64,000 bases of DNA from Corallium rubrum (GCA_964035015.1 OZ036002.1:2890877-2954876), one strand, 5' to 3'; positions 12,201 to 23,369 are shown, counted from the first letter of the stretch. Numbers and translations are program-made. Notes: generated from the letters alone by a model not told the origin.

Positions 12201-15200
12201 ATACTCGGGGGTTCCTGTAATTTCTGCAGTGTATTACTGTAGCTCAATTGCGAATATGAGTTGTTGCCTTGTTGGACATACTTTTAAAGGAATATCCATT
12301 CCATATTTAGATCTGTATTTAGCTGCCTCTTGTCTAGCAATGTTTACAACCTACAAACATAAATACAAAATGGTACATGTACATCAAGTTGTACTAAATA
12401 AAAGTTTGACTCTTTGCCTGGTACTTTTAGGGCAGAGCAAGCATTAAGAGCTTGGGTACGAGGTTGAATAATTTAGGGGTCAATATAACAATTTATTATA
12501 TGGCAGCAGCGCTGAGAGGTCCGAATACGGAAATCCTGTAATTTGATTGGTTCATAAGCGGTCGGATATTTCCCGTATCCGCCCGCTCAGAGCGGAATCT
12601 GCCGTTTGGGACCGTAAGTTTTATAAACAAAATGGCAGTCATGTCAGTATATGCAACAAGATGGATTATAATTTCAGAACTACTCATTTTTTAAATATAT
12701 CGTGCAGGTATGTTGTTAGAAATTTTATAAGCTTTCATTTGATGTATAGTTCGAGTTTCCACGTTTTGTAAAAGTTTTTAAAATGTCCAAAACGTTCGTA
12801 ACATTGTTCGTAATAATAATATAACATTTACTTCTCACAAGTATTAGAATTTCAGATGATTTTTTATTCAACTACTTAACGTACGATCTTGAGCAATATG
12901 TCAAACAAAAGCAATTGAAAAATACTATTTGGGGTAGAAAGTTCAGGATTCTAGCTCAACGGGAAGTACTTTAAAAATGGGAAAATGTCTGCCATTCTCG
13001 TTTAGTTCGCGAGTTGAGGTCCGATATTTCACTAGTACAGACCTCACGCTCGGTTAATAAGTAGTTAATATTTATAGAACACCGCTGCCAAACGCTTGCG
13101 CATGCGTGAATTTTCTAGAGTAAACATTGCAAGAGAAGTGGGAACTAACCGTGACGACAACAACCAGACATTGAAGACTACATGTAAGTAAGACTCAACT
13201 ATTTGTGTTTTAAAAAAAGGGCATGAAAATTACGAAGGGGGCATTTCAGAATATGTTACAATATTGACAAAGAAGCCAATGCACAAATTACCAACCTTAT
13301 CTTTTTAGTAGTACATGTACAGTAAATGCTTATAATTTTAACTTTTGTGTTGACAGTCCAAATATTTCAGTGTTTCCCCACTCTTTTTTGAGGTACGAGC
13401 TCAGATGCCGCGCAGGCGCAAAACGTTTGGCAGCGGTGTTCATTTATAGTATTTCACATCGATCAACTTCCCTTGACATAATTTTTTATTTAAAAGCCTA
13501 AAGCCTTCAACTACTGTATACTGAGTTAATACAGTTTTTTTCCACCTAGAGACTCTCCTTTGAGGAGTAAAATCATTTCACTTTAAAAATGGAGTAGGGA
13601 AGGGGGGGGGGGGGGGCTAGTTTTGGCTGGTCCGTGAGAGAAAAAGGTGGGCCATCACCAGTAACCCTATCAAAAACCCTACATATAACTCTAATCAGTC
13701 AACAAGCATGGGAACAAATTCATAATTATGGTTTTTTGCGTGATTGTAATCGGTTACATATTACGAAAAGCAATGATGCACAGCATCGGGTGAAAAAAAC
13801 ATGTCATAATTTCCACCCAAAACATTCCTACCAGTAAACATTTTTGCCTGGAGAATTCAAAAGTGGTAAATGGACCAATCATATTTCAGTGATCTCATGG
13901 AAATCATGATATGTTTGACCCATGCTGCAGTTTATCGGTTTTGGTGATGTATAGTCAATCGTACATGTACGTCCTTACCAAAAAGAGTTACTGACCAGGG
14001 TCCGATTTAACGCTTCACAAATTAAAAAAATTGCGAAGCTTATCTTTAAAAAATGTTGTGTAACGTAGCTTAACCTCAGTCTTACATGTACTGTAAGTCT
14101 GTAATATTTATTATAATATCTGTAATATATATGTAATTTCTGTAATATGTCTGTAATATCTCAAAACGCAGCACGCAACTGACGTCTTGAAGTATAGCGT
14201 AACTTCTCAGAAAGTAGGGTAACTTCTCTGAAAGCATGGTAAGTTGTTAGGATGTAGAACACTTCTGAAGGTAAGTAAGTAATTTTTTCAGAAAGTAGTG
14301 CAAGGCCAAAAAAAAAAATACCTGGGTTTCCTATTTCTCTTCACAAAAACTTAGGTAGGATAGGTCAGATTTCCTTTTTTTTAATTTTTTTTAATTTAGT
14401 GTCTAGGAATAACAATAATATTCTTTTCAACACCGAATGTCAATTATGCTAGCACATCTATAAAAGCTAAATTTGAGCACATTACTAGGTTCTGACGCCA
14501 CGCTTGCTATCCCAAGATGCAAATCATGCTGCAACTCAGGCCCATGCTCCTTAAAAATTCAATAAAAAGATTAGCTAGCAAAAAACTAGGTAGGGTCAGG
14601 ACACCGGAGACCCAGGTAATTTTTTTGGCCTAATGTTTTAGAACGACACGAAAAAACTTTCAAAACATATACGGTTTTAACATACTGCATTTATATAGAT
14701 AAAAAAAAGTTAGTTAATAAGTTATTTTGCCGGTTTTTATTTAGTTTAATAGTTTCTGAGATATAGGCCTTTAAACATACCAATTTGGGCCTTTCGTCAA
14801 ATATTTCCGTTGTTCATTTTTAAGCAAGGGGGGCCTGCGACTCAGGAAGCTAAGACGACCGTCTTCTTAGTTGGAACTGTTGGAACTCTCGTGCGTACTT
14901 GAAAACGGGTGTGAGCTCGACATTTCGATTTTCAGTCAAATATATGTGTTTTTGTGAATCAATAAACCGAAACGTATATTGTTTTGAATTGACTCGTTCC
15001 TGAGTCCCAGGCGCCCAAGGTGTTAAAATGAACGACGGAAATTTTTGAAAATCGGCATGTTCAGAAGCCAATATGTCAGGAACTACTTGACTAAATCAAA
15101 AACGGCAAAATAATTTATTAACTAACTGGTTTTGCTCTATTCAAATACATTAAAACCCCACAAGTGATATAAGCACTTTAAATAGAAAGTAGTGTAACTT

Positions 15201-18200
15201 CTCTGAACCAGTGAAGTAGCATTCTTCTCAGAATGTAGCATAACTTCTCTAAATGCGGCGAAACATCTCGCAACGTAGCATAACTTGTCTGAACATAGCG
15301 TTACTTCAGTTCAATTCAGTTCAGAACATAACGTAACTTTTCAGAACATAGCGTACTTTTCAGAACATAGCGTACTTTTCAGAACTTATTACCAAAACCG
15401 ATGATGCGCGGCATGGCCCAAAATAAACATGTCATGATTTCCGTCAAAACATTAACGAATCCGACTGCATTCCTTAGCCTTTGAAATTGACACCGTGAGA
15501 TCACTGCAATATGATTGGCCCATTCGCCACTTTTGGATTTTCTAGCCAAAAAGGTTTAGGAATGCAGACAGATTCGTCAATGTTTTGGATAGAAATCATG
15601 ACGTGTTTTTTTGGGGCCATGCCACGCATCATCGGTTTTGGTAATAGCATAACTTTCGAAACGTAGCATTACTTTAGTCTTCTGAACGTAACATAATTTT
15701 TTTGAATGTATGGTGTAACTACTTGGAACGTACAGTATAGTGTAACTTTTCTGAACATTATCAGGCGCGCAACTAGGGGGGGGGGGGGGTTGCAACCCCT
15801 GCCCTTTTGCCTTTTTAACCCCTGCCCTTTTTGTGAGACCTCTAATACTAGATTAGACATTAGATAAACAGATAATTAATCTAAATATAGAAGAGGCGAA
15901 ACCAGGATTCGTAATTAAATGAGTGGCTCAAACGACTCCTGAAACCCTATGACATCCGAACCACTACAAAACCTCTTCGCACACTTGAACAAATGTTTCC
16001 CTCGATCAAAGACAGACCATCCTCAGAAGACCAAACAAATGTAATTTATCAAATAAATTGTTCTGATTGTTCGTGGAGTTACATTGGTGAGACAGGAAGA
16101 GCGTTTAAAACAAGAAGAAAGGAACACGAACGCAACGTAAAAAACTGCAAAAATGGATCCAACATTTCTAATCATGCGTGGGCAAACGATCACCGGATTG
16201 ACTTTTCTAACGGAAAAATTTTAGACACCGCAAATTATCGACACAGATCGACTCTAGAATCTTGGTATACAGCATGTAGAGAAAACGCAGACAATAATGC
16301 AAAACACTTGCCAGAACAATATCGATTTTTACTTAAAAAGGCTTAAAAACACTATCAAATATTATTATAAATCAATGTAAATAATTATTCATCTTTTCAC
16401 GTGGGCGGAAGTGTCACTATGTCTTTATAGTCAATGTATCTGTTTTGTGTTAGTAATTGTAAACCAGTGCTATTCATTGTAACCAACCCGTTGAAGGCTG
16501 CAGACTGGCACCGAAAGCTCGTAAATAATAAATATTTAAACCAGAGAACGTCTACGATTTAAAATAGATAATTAATCGTCTGTTGTAGTACGCACTACAA
16601 TTCTCCGCAAATCTGGCGAGACTCAGAGGCTTCTAACAGTGGGCCTGGGCGTCCGCTAGGCTGAATATAATTATGATAAATTTTAAATAATGCGAGACCA
16701 AAATAAAAATTTCCGCAACTGAAAATACGCGAAAAGCGTCCTCAAAATGCAGGAAATGCCGATTCAGAGACCCAAAATTCAAAATTTTCCGGGGGGACAT
16801 GCCCCCCGACCTGACCCCTGGAATCTCTGCTTCCACGCCACTAGCTTCTAGTCCAAAATTGTTTAGAATACTGAACGACTTTGCTCTTTTTTTGCGTTCA
16901 ACCCCTGCCCTCCAAATTTTCTAGTTGCGCTCCTGATTATGTAATTCTTCCAACTCCGTAAATACGATATTTGTTAAGTGATTCATCATGTCTTGTCTAG
17001 CCTGTGAAAACAGTTGTCTTGTCTGTAAGAACGAAGTAATGGTTGATTGAGAGGTAATGGAGAGGGGAGTAACTACTGAAAAAAAGTTGCGAAGCTGTTT
17101 TGAAGTGCTAATTTGGACCCTGCTGACGCAAGATATTTACCTGTCGTGCATCGGCAAGCAGTCCTGCAACAGCCTACAATTAAAATATAACTATTAACGA
17201 TAAATAAAGATTTCATATTCAAGATCCCTGCTATGTGGATATTAAAGAAATTTAAATGACTTGTACATTCTCACCAGATATTCTAAATTTGTCAAGTTAA
17301 ATGCAGTGCGTTGCATTTACATGTAGTGTTAGTAACAGTAAAAAAAAGTTAACTCCACTACAGAAAGAAGAGCATGCATCCCACACACACCCCTTAATCT
17401 ACCCATGGTATTCGTATTACTTTGAGATGTTTCACATAATAGATCGAACACGGGGAAGAGTGTTTCATCCGATATCCAGTAAACCGAGAAGAGGTTGAAA
17501 AACGAGACCGTAGGCGGAGTTTTTTTAACTAATTTCGAGGTGACTGGATTAAGAGGATGAAACACTCTTTCAAGTGGTGTTTGGTCTAGCTTGAAAAAAT
17601 CAGGTTGAAAGTTGGCAAAATTCAACGCTAATTAAGACTGGGCATCCAGTTCACTATCTCGGTACTGTTACAGAATCATCCTCAGTCAGCTGGAAAATTT
17701 CGGCTGACTCGAGTGGGATTTGAACTCGCAGCTTCGAGATTCCGGTCAACTGCTCTACCTGTTGAGCTATCGAGCCGCACAGGGATTGGAGGGGAGTTCA
17801 ATTCTATCCAACTTAAGTGCACAAGATATTAGCGAGGTTCAGATCACACTTCCCCTATCGCTACCGTAAATATAATTAAGCATGTCAAATATTGTTTTTA
17901 CGTTCAGTAATGGTCGCAGGTCTCAAACGTAGTGCAAAAAAAAAAAGCATTTTACGATACCAGGATTAAAACCAACTACGACTACAGAACGAAAAAATGA
18001 ACATTACACCAGTTTAACCACATTATTTTACAGTAGCGGTAGCGGTAGTGGAAGTGTGATCTGAACCTCGCTATTCTCGCGACAACTTAACGCTTATCCA
18101 TGAGGATGTGCAGTGTTTCAATTCTATTACAGCAGCAGACTGGAATCCCGAAGGTGCAAATCTCGCTCGAGTCAGCCGAAATTTTTCGGTTGACTTTAGC

Positions 18201-21200
18201 CGTGTAAGACATCATGAAAAATATTCTCATGTCTCTGAGGATGATTCTGTAATAGAATTGAAGCACGGCACATCCTTACGGACAAGCGTTAAATTGTCAC
18301 GAGAATATCTCGTGCACTTAAGTTGGATAGAACTCACCTCCAATCCCTGTGCAGCTCGATAGCTCAACACGTAGAGCGGCGGACCTGAATCCCGAAGGTG
18401 CGAGTTCAAATCCCGCTCGAGTCAGCTGAAATTTTTTGGTTGACTTGAGCAGTGACAGTGTTAACGCTAGTTTCCACTCAGGAAAATTTTCCGCAGGACC
18501 GGAACGGACAGGGAAGTTTTCTATGTCTTGTGAGGTCTCGGTCGGAAATAATGACTTTAATAACACAAAGGAAACTTTCCTGTCCATTCTTTCCTGCAGA
18601 AGATTTTCTTGAGTGGAAAGTAGCCTTAAGACATCATGAAAAATTATCTCAGTAGTGATTTCCTTTGTTTTCATCTTATGAAGTATTAATGAGTTTGAGA
18701 ATGTTAGTTACATAAAAGCTATTACTCACCATTCCTATATGTGTGTCAATGGTAAAAATTCTTCTATTTGATGAGACTTCGTATAGTTTAGACTTAACTA
18801 ACTTTTCAACTCCAAAAACTACTCCATCTTTGCATTTGATACCAACAACACTCCTAAAATTATATAATATCCAGTAAAAAATATATTCATACTTTTTGGT
18901 ACTTTAAATACAGTATGGTTTTATGTAGTGAGTACCACTGTATATTACTTCCAACTCTGAAGAACACTACTGTACAGTATCAGTATTTTGCAGCGTACTG
19001 TATAAGTCAATGTCATGTATAAGTTGACCCCAATTTCTTGGACCAAAAAATTGTAATTTTTACAATAACCTGAGTATAAGTTGAGTCCCAGTCTAAATAG
19101 GTACCATAAACAGACTACAGTGGAGCCTTGCTATAGCGCGCATCATTATAACGCGCAACTCGGTATAATGCGGTTTATCCTTGGACAACAAAAATTTCTC
19201 TTTGCCTGGTTATTATGATCACTAGAGAGAATTTGAATTTCTTAACAATTGCTGAGCATCTTGAATGATCGTGACTCTGGTTGATTCAACGCAGATGATA
19301 TGTCTAACTTAGCACAAGTATATACTGTATTTGGTGAATTGTTTTCCACAGAAGAGGTGAACGCATGGCTGAACGTCGATGAGAATGAAGCAATTTCTTC
19401 TCAAATGACAGAGGATGACATCATCAGTAGCGTAGTACAAGAACCAGTACCAGAAAGTGACAGTGAAGATGAAGAGGAGGCAGAGCTGATCCCGTCAATG
19501 AAGTCTGTGGTGCAGAGCATAGAGACAACGCTGAAGTGGGCCAAATCGCAGGAGAACTCTGCCGCTGTAACTATTTTTCATCTTAGAAATTTGTTACACC
19601 AGGCTAAAGTTGAAGCATGAAAAAGTTGCATATTTAAATATTGGTTTTGTATATATGTATTTAATACTGATAGTCTGATATTCACCAGGTAATATAACAA
19701 GATGAATAACATAACAGAAAATGTGTTTATTTTATTAGATGTTATAAGGATCCAACAAAAAGTGCTTCTGGCAGTATCTAAGCTTGCTCCCAGTACTCTT
19801 TCCACAATATTGCACCAGGACCGAGTGGGAAGAGTACTGGGAACGAGATTTACCCAATAACTCGCAATAACGCGCGTCATCTATAACGCGGCCTCCACTA
19901 TGGACCCCAACTACCGTGCTATAACGAGGCTCCACTGTACCATAAACAGACTACAGTAGAACTTGAGTTTTACGACCACCCCTGTTGCCAGGTAAAAGTG
20001 GTCGTAAATGATACGAGGTCGTACATGGCAGACAGTGATGTGATGTCATAGCAGCCATTTTGGCAGCAACGCAGTGCTTCTTTATATAAACATTGTTTCA
20101 AGGTTAGGAAAATGGCGATTTATAAAGATTTACAAGGGAAATGGAAAAGCAAGAACATTTCAAGGAAGTGCAGTCTTGATTTATTAATATGGTTATTAAA
20201 AGAAAAGAAATTTGACATTTGTGCGTTTAATATTATTGCCTTTATAGAGCGATGTTCTCCATATCAAAATGGTGTCGTACTATCGGTTCACTTCAGTTTT
20301 TGCGCTGTGTTTTTATTACGTTTGATTAAATTTTTACGCTGGTTTGGTCTTGTTAAAAGCTCTTGCCTTTATTTACGATCTTCCAGTAGTATTTTTTAGA
20401 TGTGAACACTGAGTTTTGTCACATTCCTTTCCAATTTAAAAAGCCATTGTAAAACTGTTGTAAAATATACAAACTTGTCACAGTAACGTCAACGATCGTC
20501 AAGATCAACTTGTCTAAAGTTAACAAGTATTACTCATGGTTTCAAATTGTTCAGTCATTGTATTAACTATCAAACATCAACTAAAAAGTATTTAACTCTG
20601 ACAACAAAAATTCACACAGATTTTCATCAAATAATGCTCAAAAGAGAAGCAAAACAAGCCTAAAATGCTGTAACATGGCAATTGTGCAAAACTTCCGGTT
20701 TCATGTTTTCGCATGTGGTCGCATTCGCGTTTGTTTACTATGAAAAAATGGGTATTTCTTTAACGTATTTCGACAGTTTTATGTTGAGATGGTCGCTCAT
20801 AGCAGATAAATATCTTGTTTGGGACACTAAAAAGTGGTTGCTGGTCGCGCTAGGCAGGTGGTCGCACATCGGAGGTACATTTCTATTACAAATTGTCCGT
20901 GCCAGAAAAAGTGGTTGTAAACAGCAGGTGGTCATTAAAAGGGGTGTCGTAAAACTCAGGTTCTATTGTACTGTGGCATTCAGAGCAACTTTAATAGTAC
21001 TTTCAATATCTATAATCGTTACTTTTTGTGTTAAAAAGCATTTCTATTTTGTCAGATTGCTTCTGTCACTCTCAAACAAGCTTTAGATACTCTGATCCAA
21101 ACATGGCAATTGACCAATCAGGGCTCGTGTAGTATACATGTTATTTTATAAACAAGATCCATCCACACATTGAATTGGGTTATTCCAGAAAAGATCTATA

Positions 21201-22074
21201 CCTCCCCCAGAGGAAATTTGTGCCATCCAGAGAGGGGATGGGGGGGGGGGGTAAATCTACTTTGGGGGAGGGGGTCAACTTCACATTTCCTCCATGGGGG
21301 AGGTGTGGATGTTTTCTGGAATGACCCATTAACACTTTATGCTGTGTTTGTTGTTCTCGTTCGAGTTACATAAATTTATCTATGCCAGATTATTTTTAAT
21401 ACTCTTGCTAACACCAGACAATTTTATTTGTTACAGCCACAGGAATATGTCTGCCAAGGTGAAGGTCAGCTTTCCCAATTCTAGAAAGTTAAATCTGATT
21501 GGTCCATCACTCAGAACACAGTATTGCTCTCCGGCAAGCAGGCATTAGTGGGAGCAGGTTTACTGTCTCCCTATGAATGACATCCACTTTGGCTGTAAAA
21601 ATACCCTACTGTACATGTACTTGAATCAAATAACTAAAGTTTGGAAATGACTTTGAACTCTAGTCAAAATGTTAGTTTTTTTTCATCTTGAGTCAAAATG
21701 TTATTTTATATCAGTTCTTTCTGTTACGCAACACAAACCATAGGTTTACAAAATGTTATTCATTTTTAGAAATCGTTTTATTTTTTAATTTATTTTATTA
21801 GTTTCTTTAGTACATGTAGTTTCTTTATACTCACCCACTATTTTCCACTGCTTTCTGTGCATATTCCACTTGAAATACCCTCCCATCCGGTGAGAACTGC
21901 GAAGCTGATAAGTCGTACTAACAAAGAATTCAATAATAGAACTAAGCACCTCTTCAAAACTCCCTATCTTCAATGATAAATGTCCAAAAACCTAAACACA
22001 TTTCTAGTTTCACGTGGGGCAAAGTGCACTTGAAAAAGACTGAGTTTACTCACCCCGGTTCCAATTGAACTCAT
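6247..22074 (-). CDS. PSMA3: Proteasome subunit alpha type-3, five exons seen, 3' part outside the window
   Basis: Structural alpha-ring subunit of the 20S proteasome. Minus-strand exons: 22074-22054 (MSSIGTG), 21917-21835 ([14 protein letters not shown]..., the conserved N-terminal signature), 18853-18730 (ends TIDTHIGM), 17173-17141 ([11 protein letters not shown]) and 6304-6247 (ends [11 protein letters not shown]). The first four splice in phase (0, +2, 0) and follow known PSMA3 closely. The 6.3-kb exon matches the ELYLVDPSG strand region. About 50 residues expected between ADARQ and this exon were not found, and the last third (GYWGCAIGK region, acidic tail) must lie left of 6247. The introns hold dozens of transposons. 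Family call is very firm; intactness is not. Confidence 0.9.
6690..7000 (-). pseudogene. CR1-type LINE, 3' end
   Basis: Minus-strand frame 7000-6818 (60 aa) has the C-terminal signature of CR1/L2-group reverse transcriptase ORFs: [18 protein letters not shown], then IR, FK and LF spacing. It is followed by a 3' tail with the AAAGCGCTTTGG and AGCGCTATATAAAT hairpin region and ends in an ATT-rich microsatellite at 6682-6700. It is a heavily 5'-truncated insertion, not functional. Confidence 0.8.
7077..7440. repeat. Dispersed repeat of about 350 bp
   Basis: Matches, in reverse orientation, the two halves 48105-48245 and 48820-48915. The 48-kb copy is split by other insertions, including a Mutator-like MITE. 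Part of it (ATGTACTCTTATAAAGGTT) recurs near 6415-6440. Nature unknown. Confidence 0.55.
7625..7830 (-). mobile_element. tRNA-derived SINE, copy 1
   Basis: The minus strand shows a tRNA-like head (about 7790-7720) with A box TGGCTCAGTGG and B box GGGTTCAATTCC, but no usable cloverleaf gene. The body runs to about 7630 (ends TTTTCCTTCACCCAAAAT). A second copy is at 49478-49690. Confidence 0.75.
8011..8198. mobile_element. Small MITE, AGGGCCGTTTATACG ends
   Basis: About 185 bp; the left end AGGGCCGTTTATACG is matched by AACGACCCT at the right. Interior words (GGCGTATAAA, GTGCGGCTTGTGTAAGA) recur in 26672-26854. Confidence 0.55.
8508..9029. mobile_element. TTAA-target foldback element, AGGGTATTGG family
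   Basis: 522 bp, flanked by TTAA (8504-8507 and 9030-9033). The arms are long imperfect inverted repeats starting AGGGTATTGGCAA. The TTAA target is shared by piggyBac and Kolobok; AGGG-type ends fit Kolobok better. No coding capacity. Confidence 0.8.
9480..9831. mobile_element. TTAA-target MITE, AGTGTCTATGAAATG family, copy 1
   Basis: Flanked by TTAA (9476-9479, 9832-9835); strong palindrome starting AGTGTCTATGAAATGAAAAA. Other copies: 10167-10608, 29711-30147, 40496-40945. Confidence 0.85.
10167..10608. mobile_element. TTAA-target MITE, AGTGTCTATGAAATG family, copy 2
   Basis: Same family as 9480-9831 with TTAA at 10163-10166 and 10609-10612. Longer than copy 1 because the palindrome centre is retained (near 10385-10410). 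Confidence 0.85.
10745..10990. repeat. Dispersed repeat of about 240 bp, copy 1
   Basis: Shares ATTCATGAGGAAAA, GACAA.GTTATTTTTCAAA, CCAACGAACTTACCAA and GTGTTTTATCAGATATAAAA with 46865-47105 and 58500-58760, in the same order. No ends or target duplications identified. Confidence 0.65.
11060..12024. mobile_element. TTAA-target element, GGGTGTTC ends
   Basis: 965 bp between TTAA sites (11056-11059, 12025-12028), with ends GGGTGTTCGG / complement of GAACACCC. CGTTGCTAGG-type words lie near both ends. The interior has two short frames of no recognisable family. Confidence 0.7.
13078..13440. mobile_element. Mutator-like MITE, copy 2
   Basis: 363 bp, same ends as 5326-5675. The 9-bp flanks TATTTATAG (13069-13077) and CATTTATAG (13441-13449) differ at one base. 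Confidence 0.85.
14307..14635. mobile_element. Foldback element, GGCCAAAAAAA ends
   Basis: Left end GGCCAAAAAAAAAAATACCT matched by AGGTAATTTTTTTGGCC on the right. Similar ends (GGCCAAAAAAA...CTGTTTCTGGTCAG) occur at 9165 and, inverted, at 12130-12166, so a family is present. Confidence 0.5.
15385..15650. mobile_element. Foldback MITE, ATTACCAAAACCGATGATGC ends
   Basis: Inverted ends of more than 30 bp at 15388 and 15648; arms diverge toward the centre. A diverged relative lies at 13765-13950. Confidence 0.6.
15940..16346 (+). pseudogene. Penelope-like element, GIY-YIG endonuclease tail
   Basis: An open frame whose ATG at 15993 is internal (the frame continues upstream with KPLRTLEQ). It has the GIY-YIG order seen at the end of Penelope-like ORFs: [10 protein letters not shown], then [17 protein letters not shown], an E in ...RSTLESWY, and an N-rich end. 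The reverse transcriptase is absent, so this is a 5'-truncated copy. The 3' flank (16480-16560) has CCGAAAGCTCG and may be its terminal region. Confidence 0.8.
16740..16830 (-). repeat. Fragment of the GGCGTAGCCAGG hAT MITE family
   Basis: Contains the family core AATGCAGGAAATG, TTCAGAGAC, AAAATTTTCCGGGGGGACATG. Full copies are at 49737-50244 and 62392-62900; other fragments are near 22848-22950, 51825-51965 and 59225-59325. Confidence 0.6.
17690..17812 (-). mobile_element. tRNA-derived SINE B, copy 1
   Basis: Minus strand: A box-like TAGCTCAACAGGTAGAGC and B box GAGTTCAAATCC, then CGAGTCAGCCGAAATTTTCC. An inverted partner lies at 18340-18440. The 17833-18080 foldback sits between them. Confidence 0.65.
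17833..18080. mobile_element. Foldback MITE, AGCGAGGTTCAGATCACACT ends
   Basis: Inverted ends of about 23 bp plus GCGGTAGCGGTAG words near the right end and ATCGCTACCG near the left. It interrupts the SINE B cluster. Confidence 0.6.
18340..18440 (+). mobile_element. tRNA-derived SINE B, copy 2
   Basis: TAGCTCAACACGTAGAGCG, then GAGTTCAAATCCCGCTCGAG and AGTCAGCTGAAATTTTTTGG. A partial body copy (AGTCAGCCGAAATTTTTCGG) lies at 18170-18190. Confidence 0.65.
18462..18650. mobile_element. Small foldback, GTTTCCACTCAGGAAAATTT ends
   Basis: Left CTAGTTTCCACTCAGGAAAA and right TTTTCTTGAGTGGAAAGTAG form an inverted pair about 185 bp apart. Confidence 0.5.
19118..19937 (+). mobile_element. pogo/Tigger-like element, CAGTGGAGCCTTGCTATA ends
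   Basis: 820 bp with TA at both borders and inverted ends CAGTGGAGCC / GGCTCCACTG followed by ATAACGCG words. The interior holds a transposase remnant (19300-19620). A 16-bp direct repeat TACCATAAACAGACTA abuts it on both sides (19102-19117, 19938-19953), far longer than the 2-bp TA duplication expected. Confidence 0.75.
19300..19620 (+). pseudogene. Tigger/pogo transposase C-terminal remnant
   Basis: A 106-codon frame with the layout of pogo-group transposase tails: a [12 protein letters not shown] stretch, [13 protein letters not shown], an acidic run [11 protein letters not shown], then a helical end ([15 protein letters not shown]...FHLRNLLHQ). The HTH and DDE catalytic regions are missing, so the element is non-autonomous. 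Confidence 0.7.
19954..20973. mobile_element. pogo-like element, CAGTAGAACTTGAGTTTTAC ends
   Basis: About 1,020 bp with TA borders. The left end is CAGTAGAACTTGAGTTTTAC then GACCACCCC; the right end is its near complement. The frames at 20112-20399 and 20682-21086 run through this sequence and resemble nothing known. Confidence 0.6.
20974..21834. other. PSMA3 intron, no gene seen
   Basis: Intergenic-like sequence with a G-rich tract at 21236-21300 bounded by GGGGGAGG-type repeats (possible remnant of a foldback element). No exon recognised before PSMA3 exon 2 at 21835. Confidence 0.5.
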
Positions 22075-23369
22075 GTTTAAGAACGCCAAGGAAAGAAGCA
22101 GAAATAAGATGCTCAGTGTTTCTTAAGTATAACGTTTGAAGTACGTTTGTAAATAGTAAATACGTTTTTAAATTAGAAATGTAGTACGAAAGAAATCCAC
22201 CATGACACTGGCCAGAAACCGGTCATGCGCAGAGGATATTTCTTAAATTATCACTTATAGTGAAGGCCTCATTTGATTCATCAGGCGTTTATTCATTAAT
22301 TGTCTGATTCGATCGATCGATCGATCCCTCGATTTGATTCATTGGTTTGTTGATTAATTTATTAGTTGGTTGATTGATCCAATTGTTAATTGTCCATCAA
22401 TCTGCTCAGGAACCGGGGGTGGGGGAAACGGAGCATGTGCCCCTCCAACTTTGTCATGAAATGCCCTTTTTGGCATTTTGCAACAGAAAAGTGCCCTTTT
22501 TATGATAAAACATGAATCCAAGACCAACTTCAAGAATCCAACTTGCTTCCTACGCCACTGAATCAGTTCAATCACCTTATAATCTGTCTGCCACAGGGTC
22601 GTCGCTTTTTGGTGGGGGGACCAGAATTAATCTTTGGGCCCCTCCACTTTTTAACAAGGCCAGCAATAAATAAGGCCAGTAATAAAGTGATGATTAACAA
22701 AATCACTAACTCTAGCTAACTCACAACTTTGAATAAAGATATAATAAAGAAATTTGAATACCGATATTCAATGTCTGGAAAAGTGTTGTCTTTTGAGTAT
22801 TTTATGAAGTTTTTGGACCTTTAGAATTCTGTAAATCCTTGTCCTAAAATGCAGGAAATGGCATTCAGAGACTCTAGATTTCAAAATTTCCTGGGGGAAC
22901 ATGGCCCAAACCCCCTAAAAATGTTGCCCCCCCCCCAACTTTTAGTGTCACTCTCCAACACCCCTGGTCTACCAGCCAAAATATTTCTGGCTCATCTATT
23001 TATCTATCCATTCATCTGCTCCCCCCCCCCCCCTAATTTCTTCCTTCCATCCATCCATCCAACCATCTACCTACCCATCTGTCCATCCAATCTGTTCATC
23101 TGTCTGTCCAAAAGTTATAGATGTTAAAATTTTGATAAAAATTGCATTAAAATTTGTCTGTACTGACTTCTATACATGTAGTCGATGTACAGTATTTGAT
23201 GAATTTGGGAATTGACACTTTTAACTTCCCCCCCCCCCCCCCCCACCCCCCTTCACCAACCCCTACACATAAAGAGTAAAGTACCATCGTATTTACTTTA
23301 TAGCAGGCAGGTATTGCAATAACAAAAGCACTTGTGTATATAAATTATATATTGCGTGGAAGTGTGAAT
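22075..23369. other. Region upstream of PSMA3 and of the membrane-protein gene
   Basis: Holds the presumed PSMA3 promoter (just above 22074), a GATC microsatellite (22311-22327), a fragment of the GGCGTAGCCAGG-type MITE family (22848-22950), homopolymeric C tracts (22927, 23022, 23228) and a CATC/CCAT microsatellite (23040-23105). No gene recognised. Confidence 0.5.

Larger units (their letters stand above)
14190..15760. repeat. Degenerate minisatellite, GTAACTTCTCAGAA units, interrupted
   Basis: Irregular units of about 20-25 bp (variants of AGCGTAACTTCTCAGAACAT) at 14190-14290, 15190-15390 and 15650-15760. Three unrelated foldback segments (14307-14635, 14660-15140, 15385-15650) have split what was probably one array. 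Confidence 0.6.
15762..16934. mobile_element. hAT-like element, CAGGCGCGCAACTAG ends, holding a Penelope fragment
   Basis: Begins CAGGCGCGCAACTAGGGGGG and ends CTAGTTGCGCTCCTG, with ATTAT on both sides (shorter than the usual 8-bp hAT duplication). The text AACCCCTGCCCT recurs inside both ends. The Penelope-like ORF fragment at 15940-16346 lies inside it. Confidence 0.5.

Noticed and set aside
12160..12447. 95-codon plus-strand frame with hydrophobic stretches
   Set aside because: No start context, splice partner or family; lies just after the GGCCAAAAAAA/CTGTTTCTGGTCAG repeat end.
20682..21086. 134-codon plus-strand frame
   Set aside because: Runs across the end of a pogo-like element into flanking sequence; no domain, hydrophobic composition typical of AT-rich noise.
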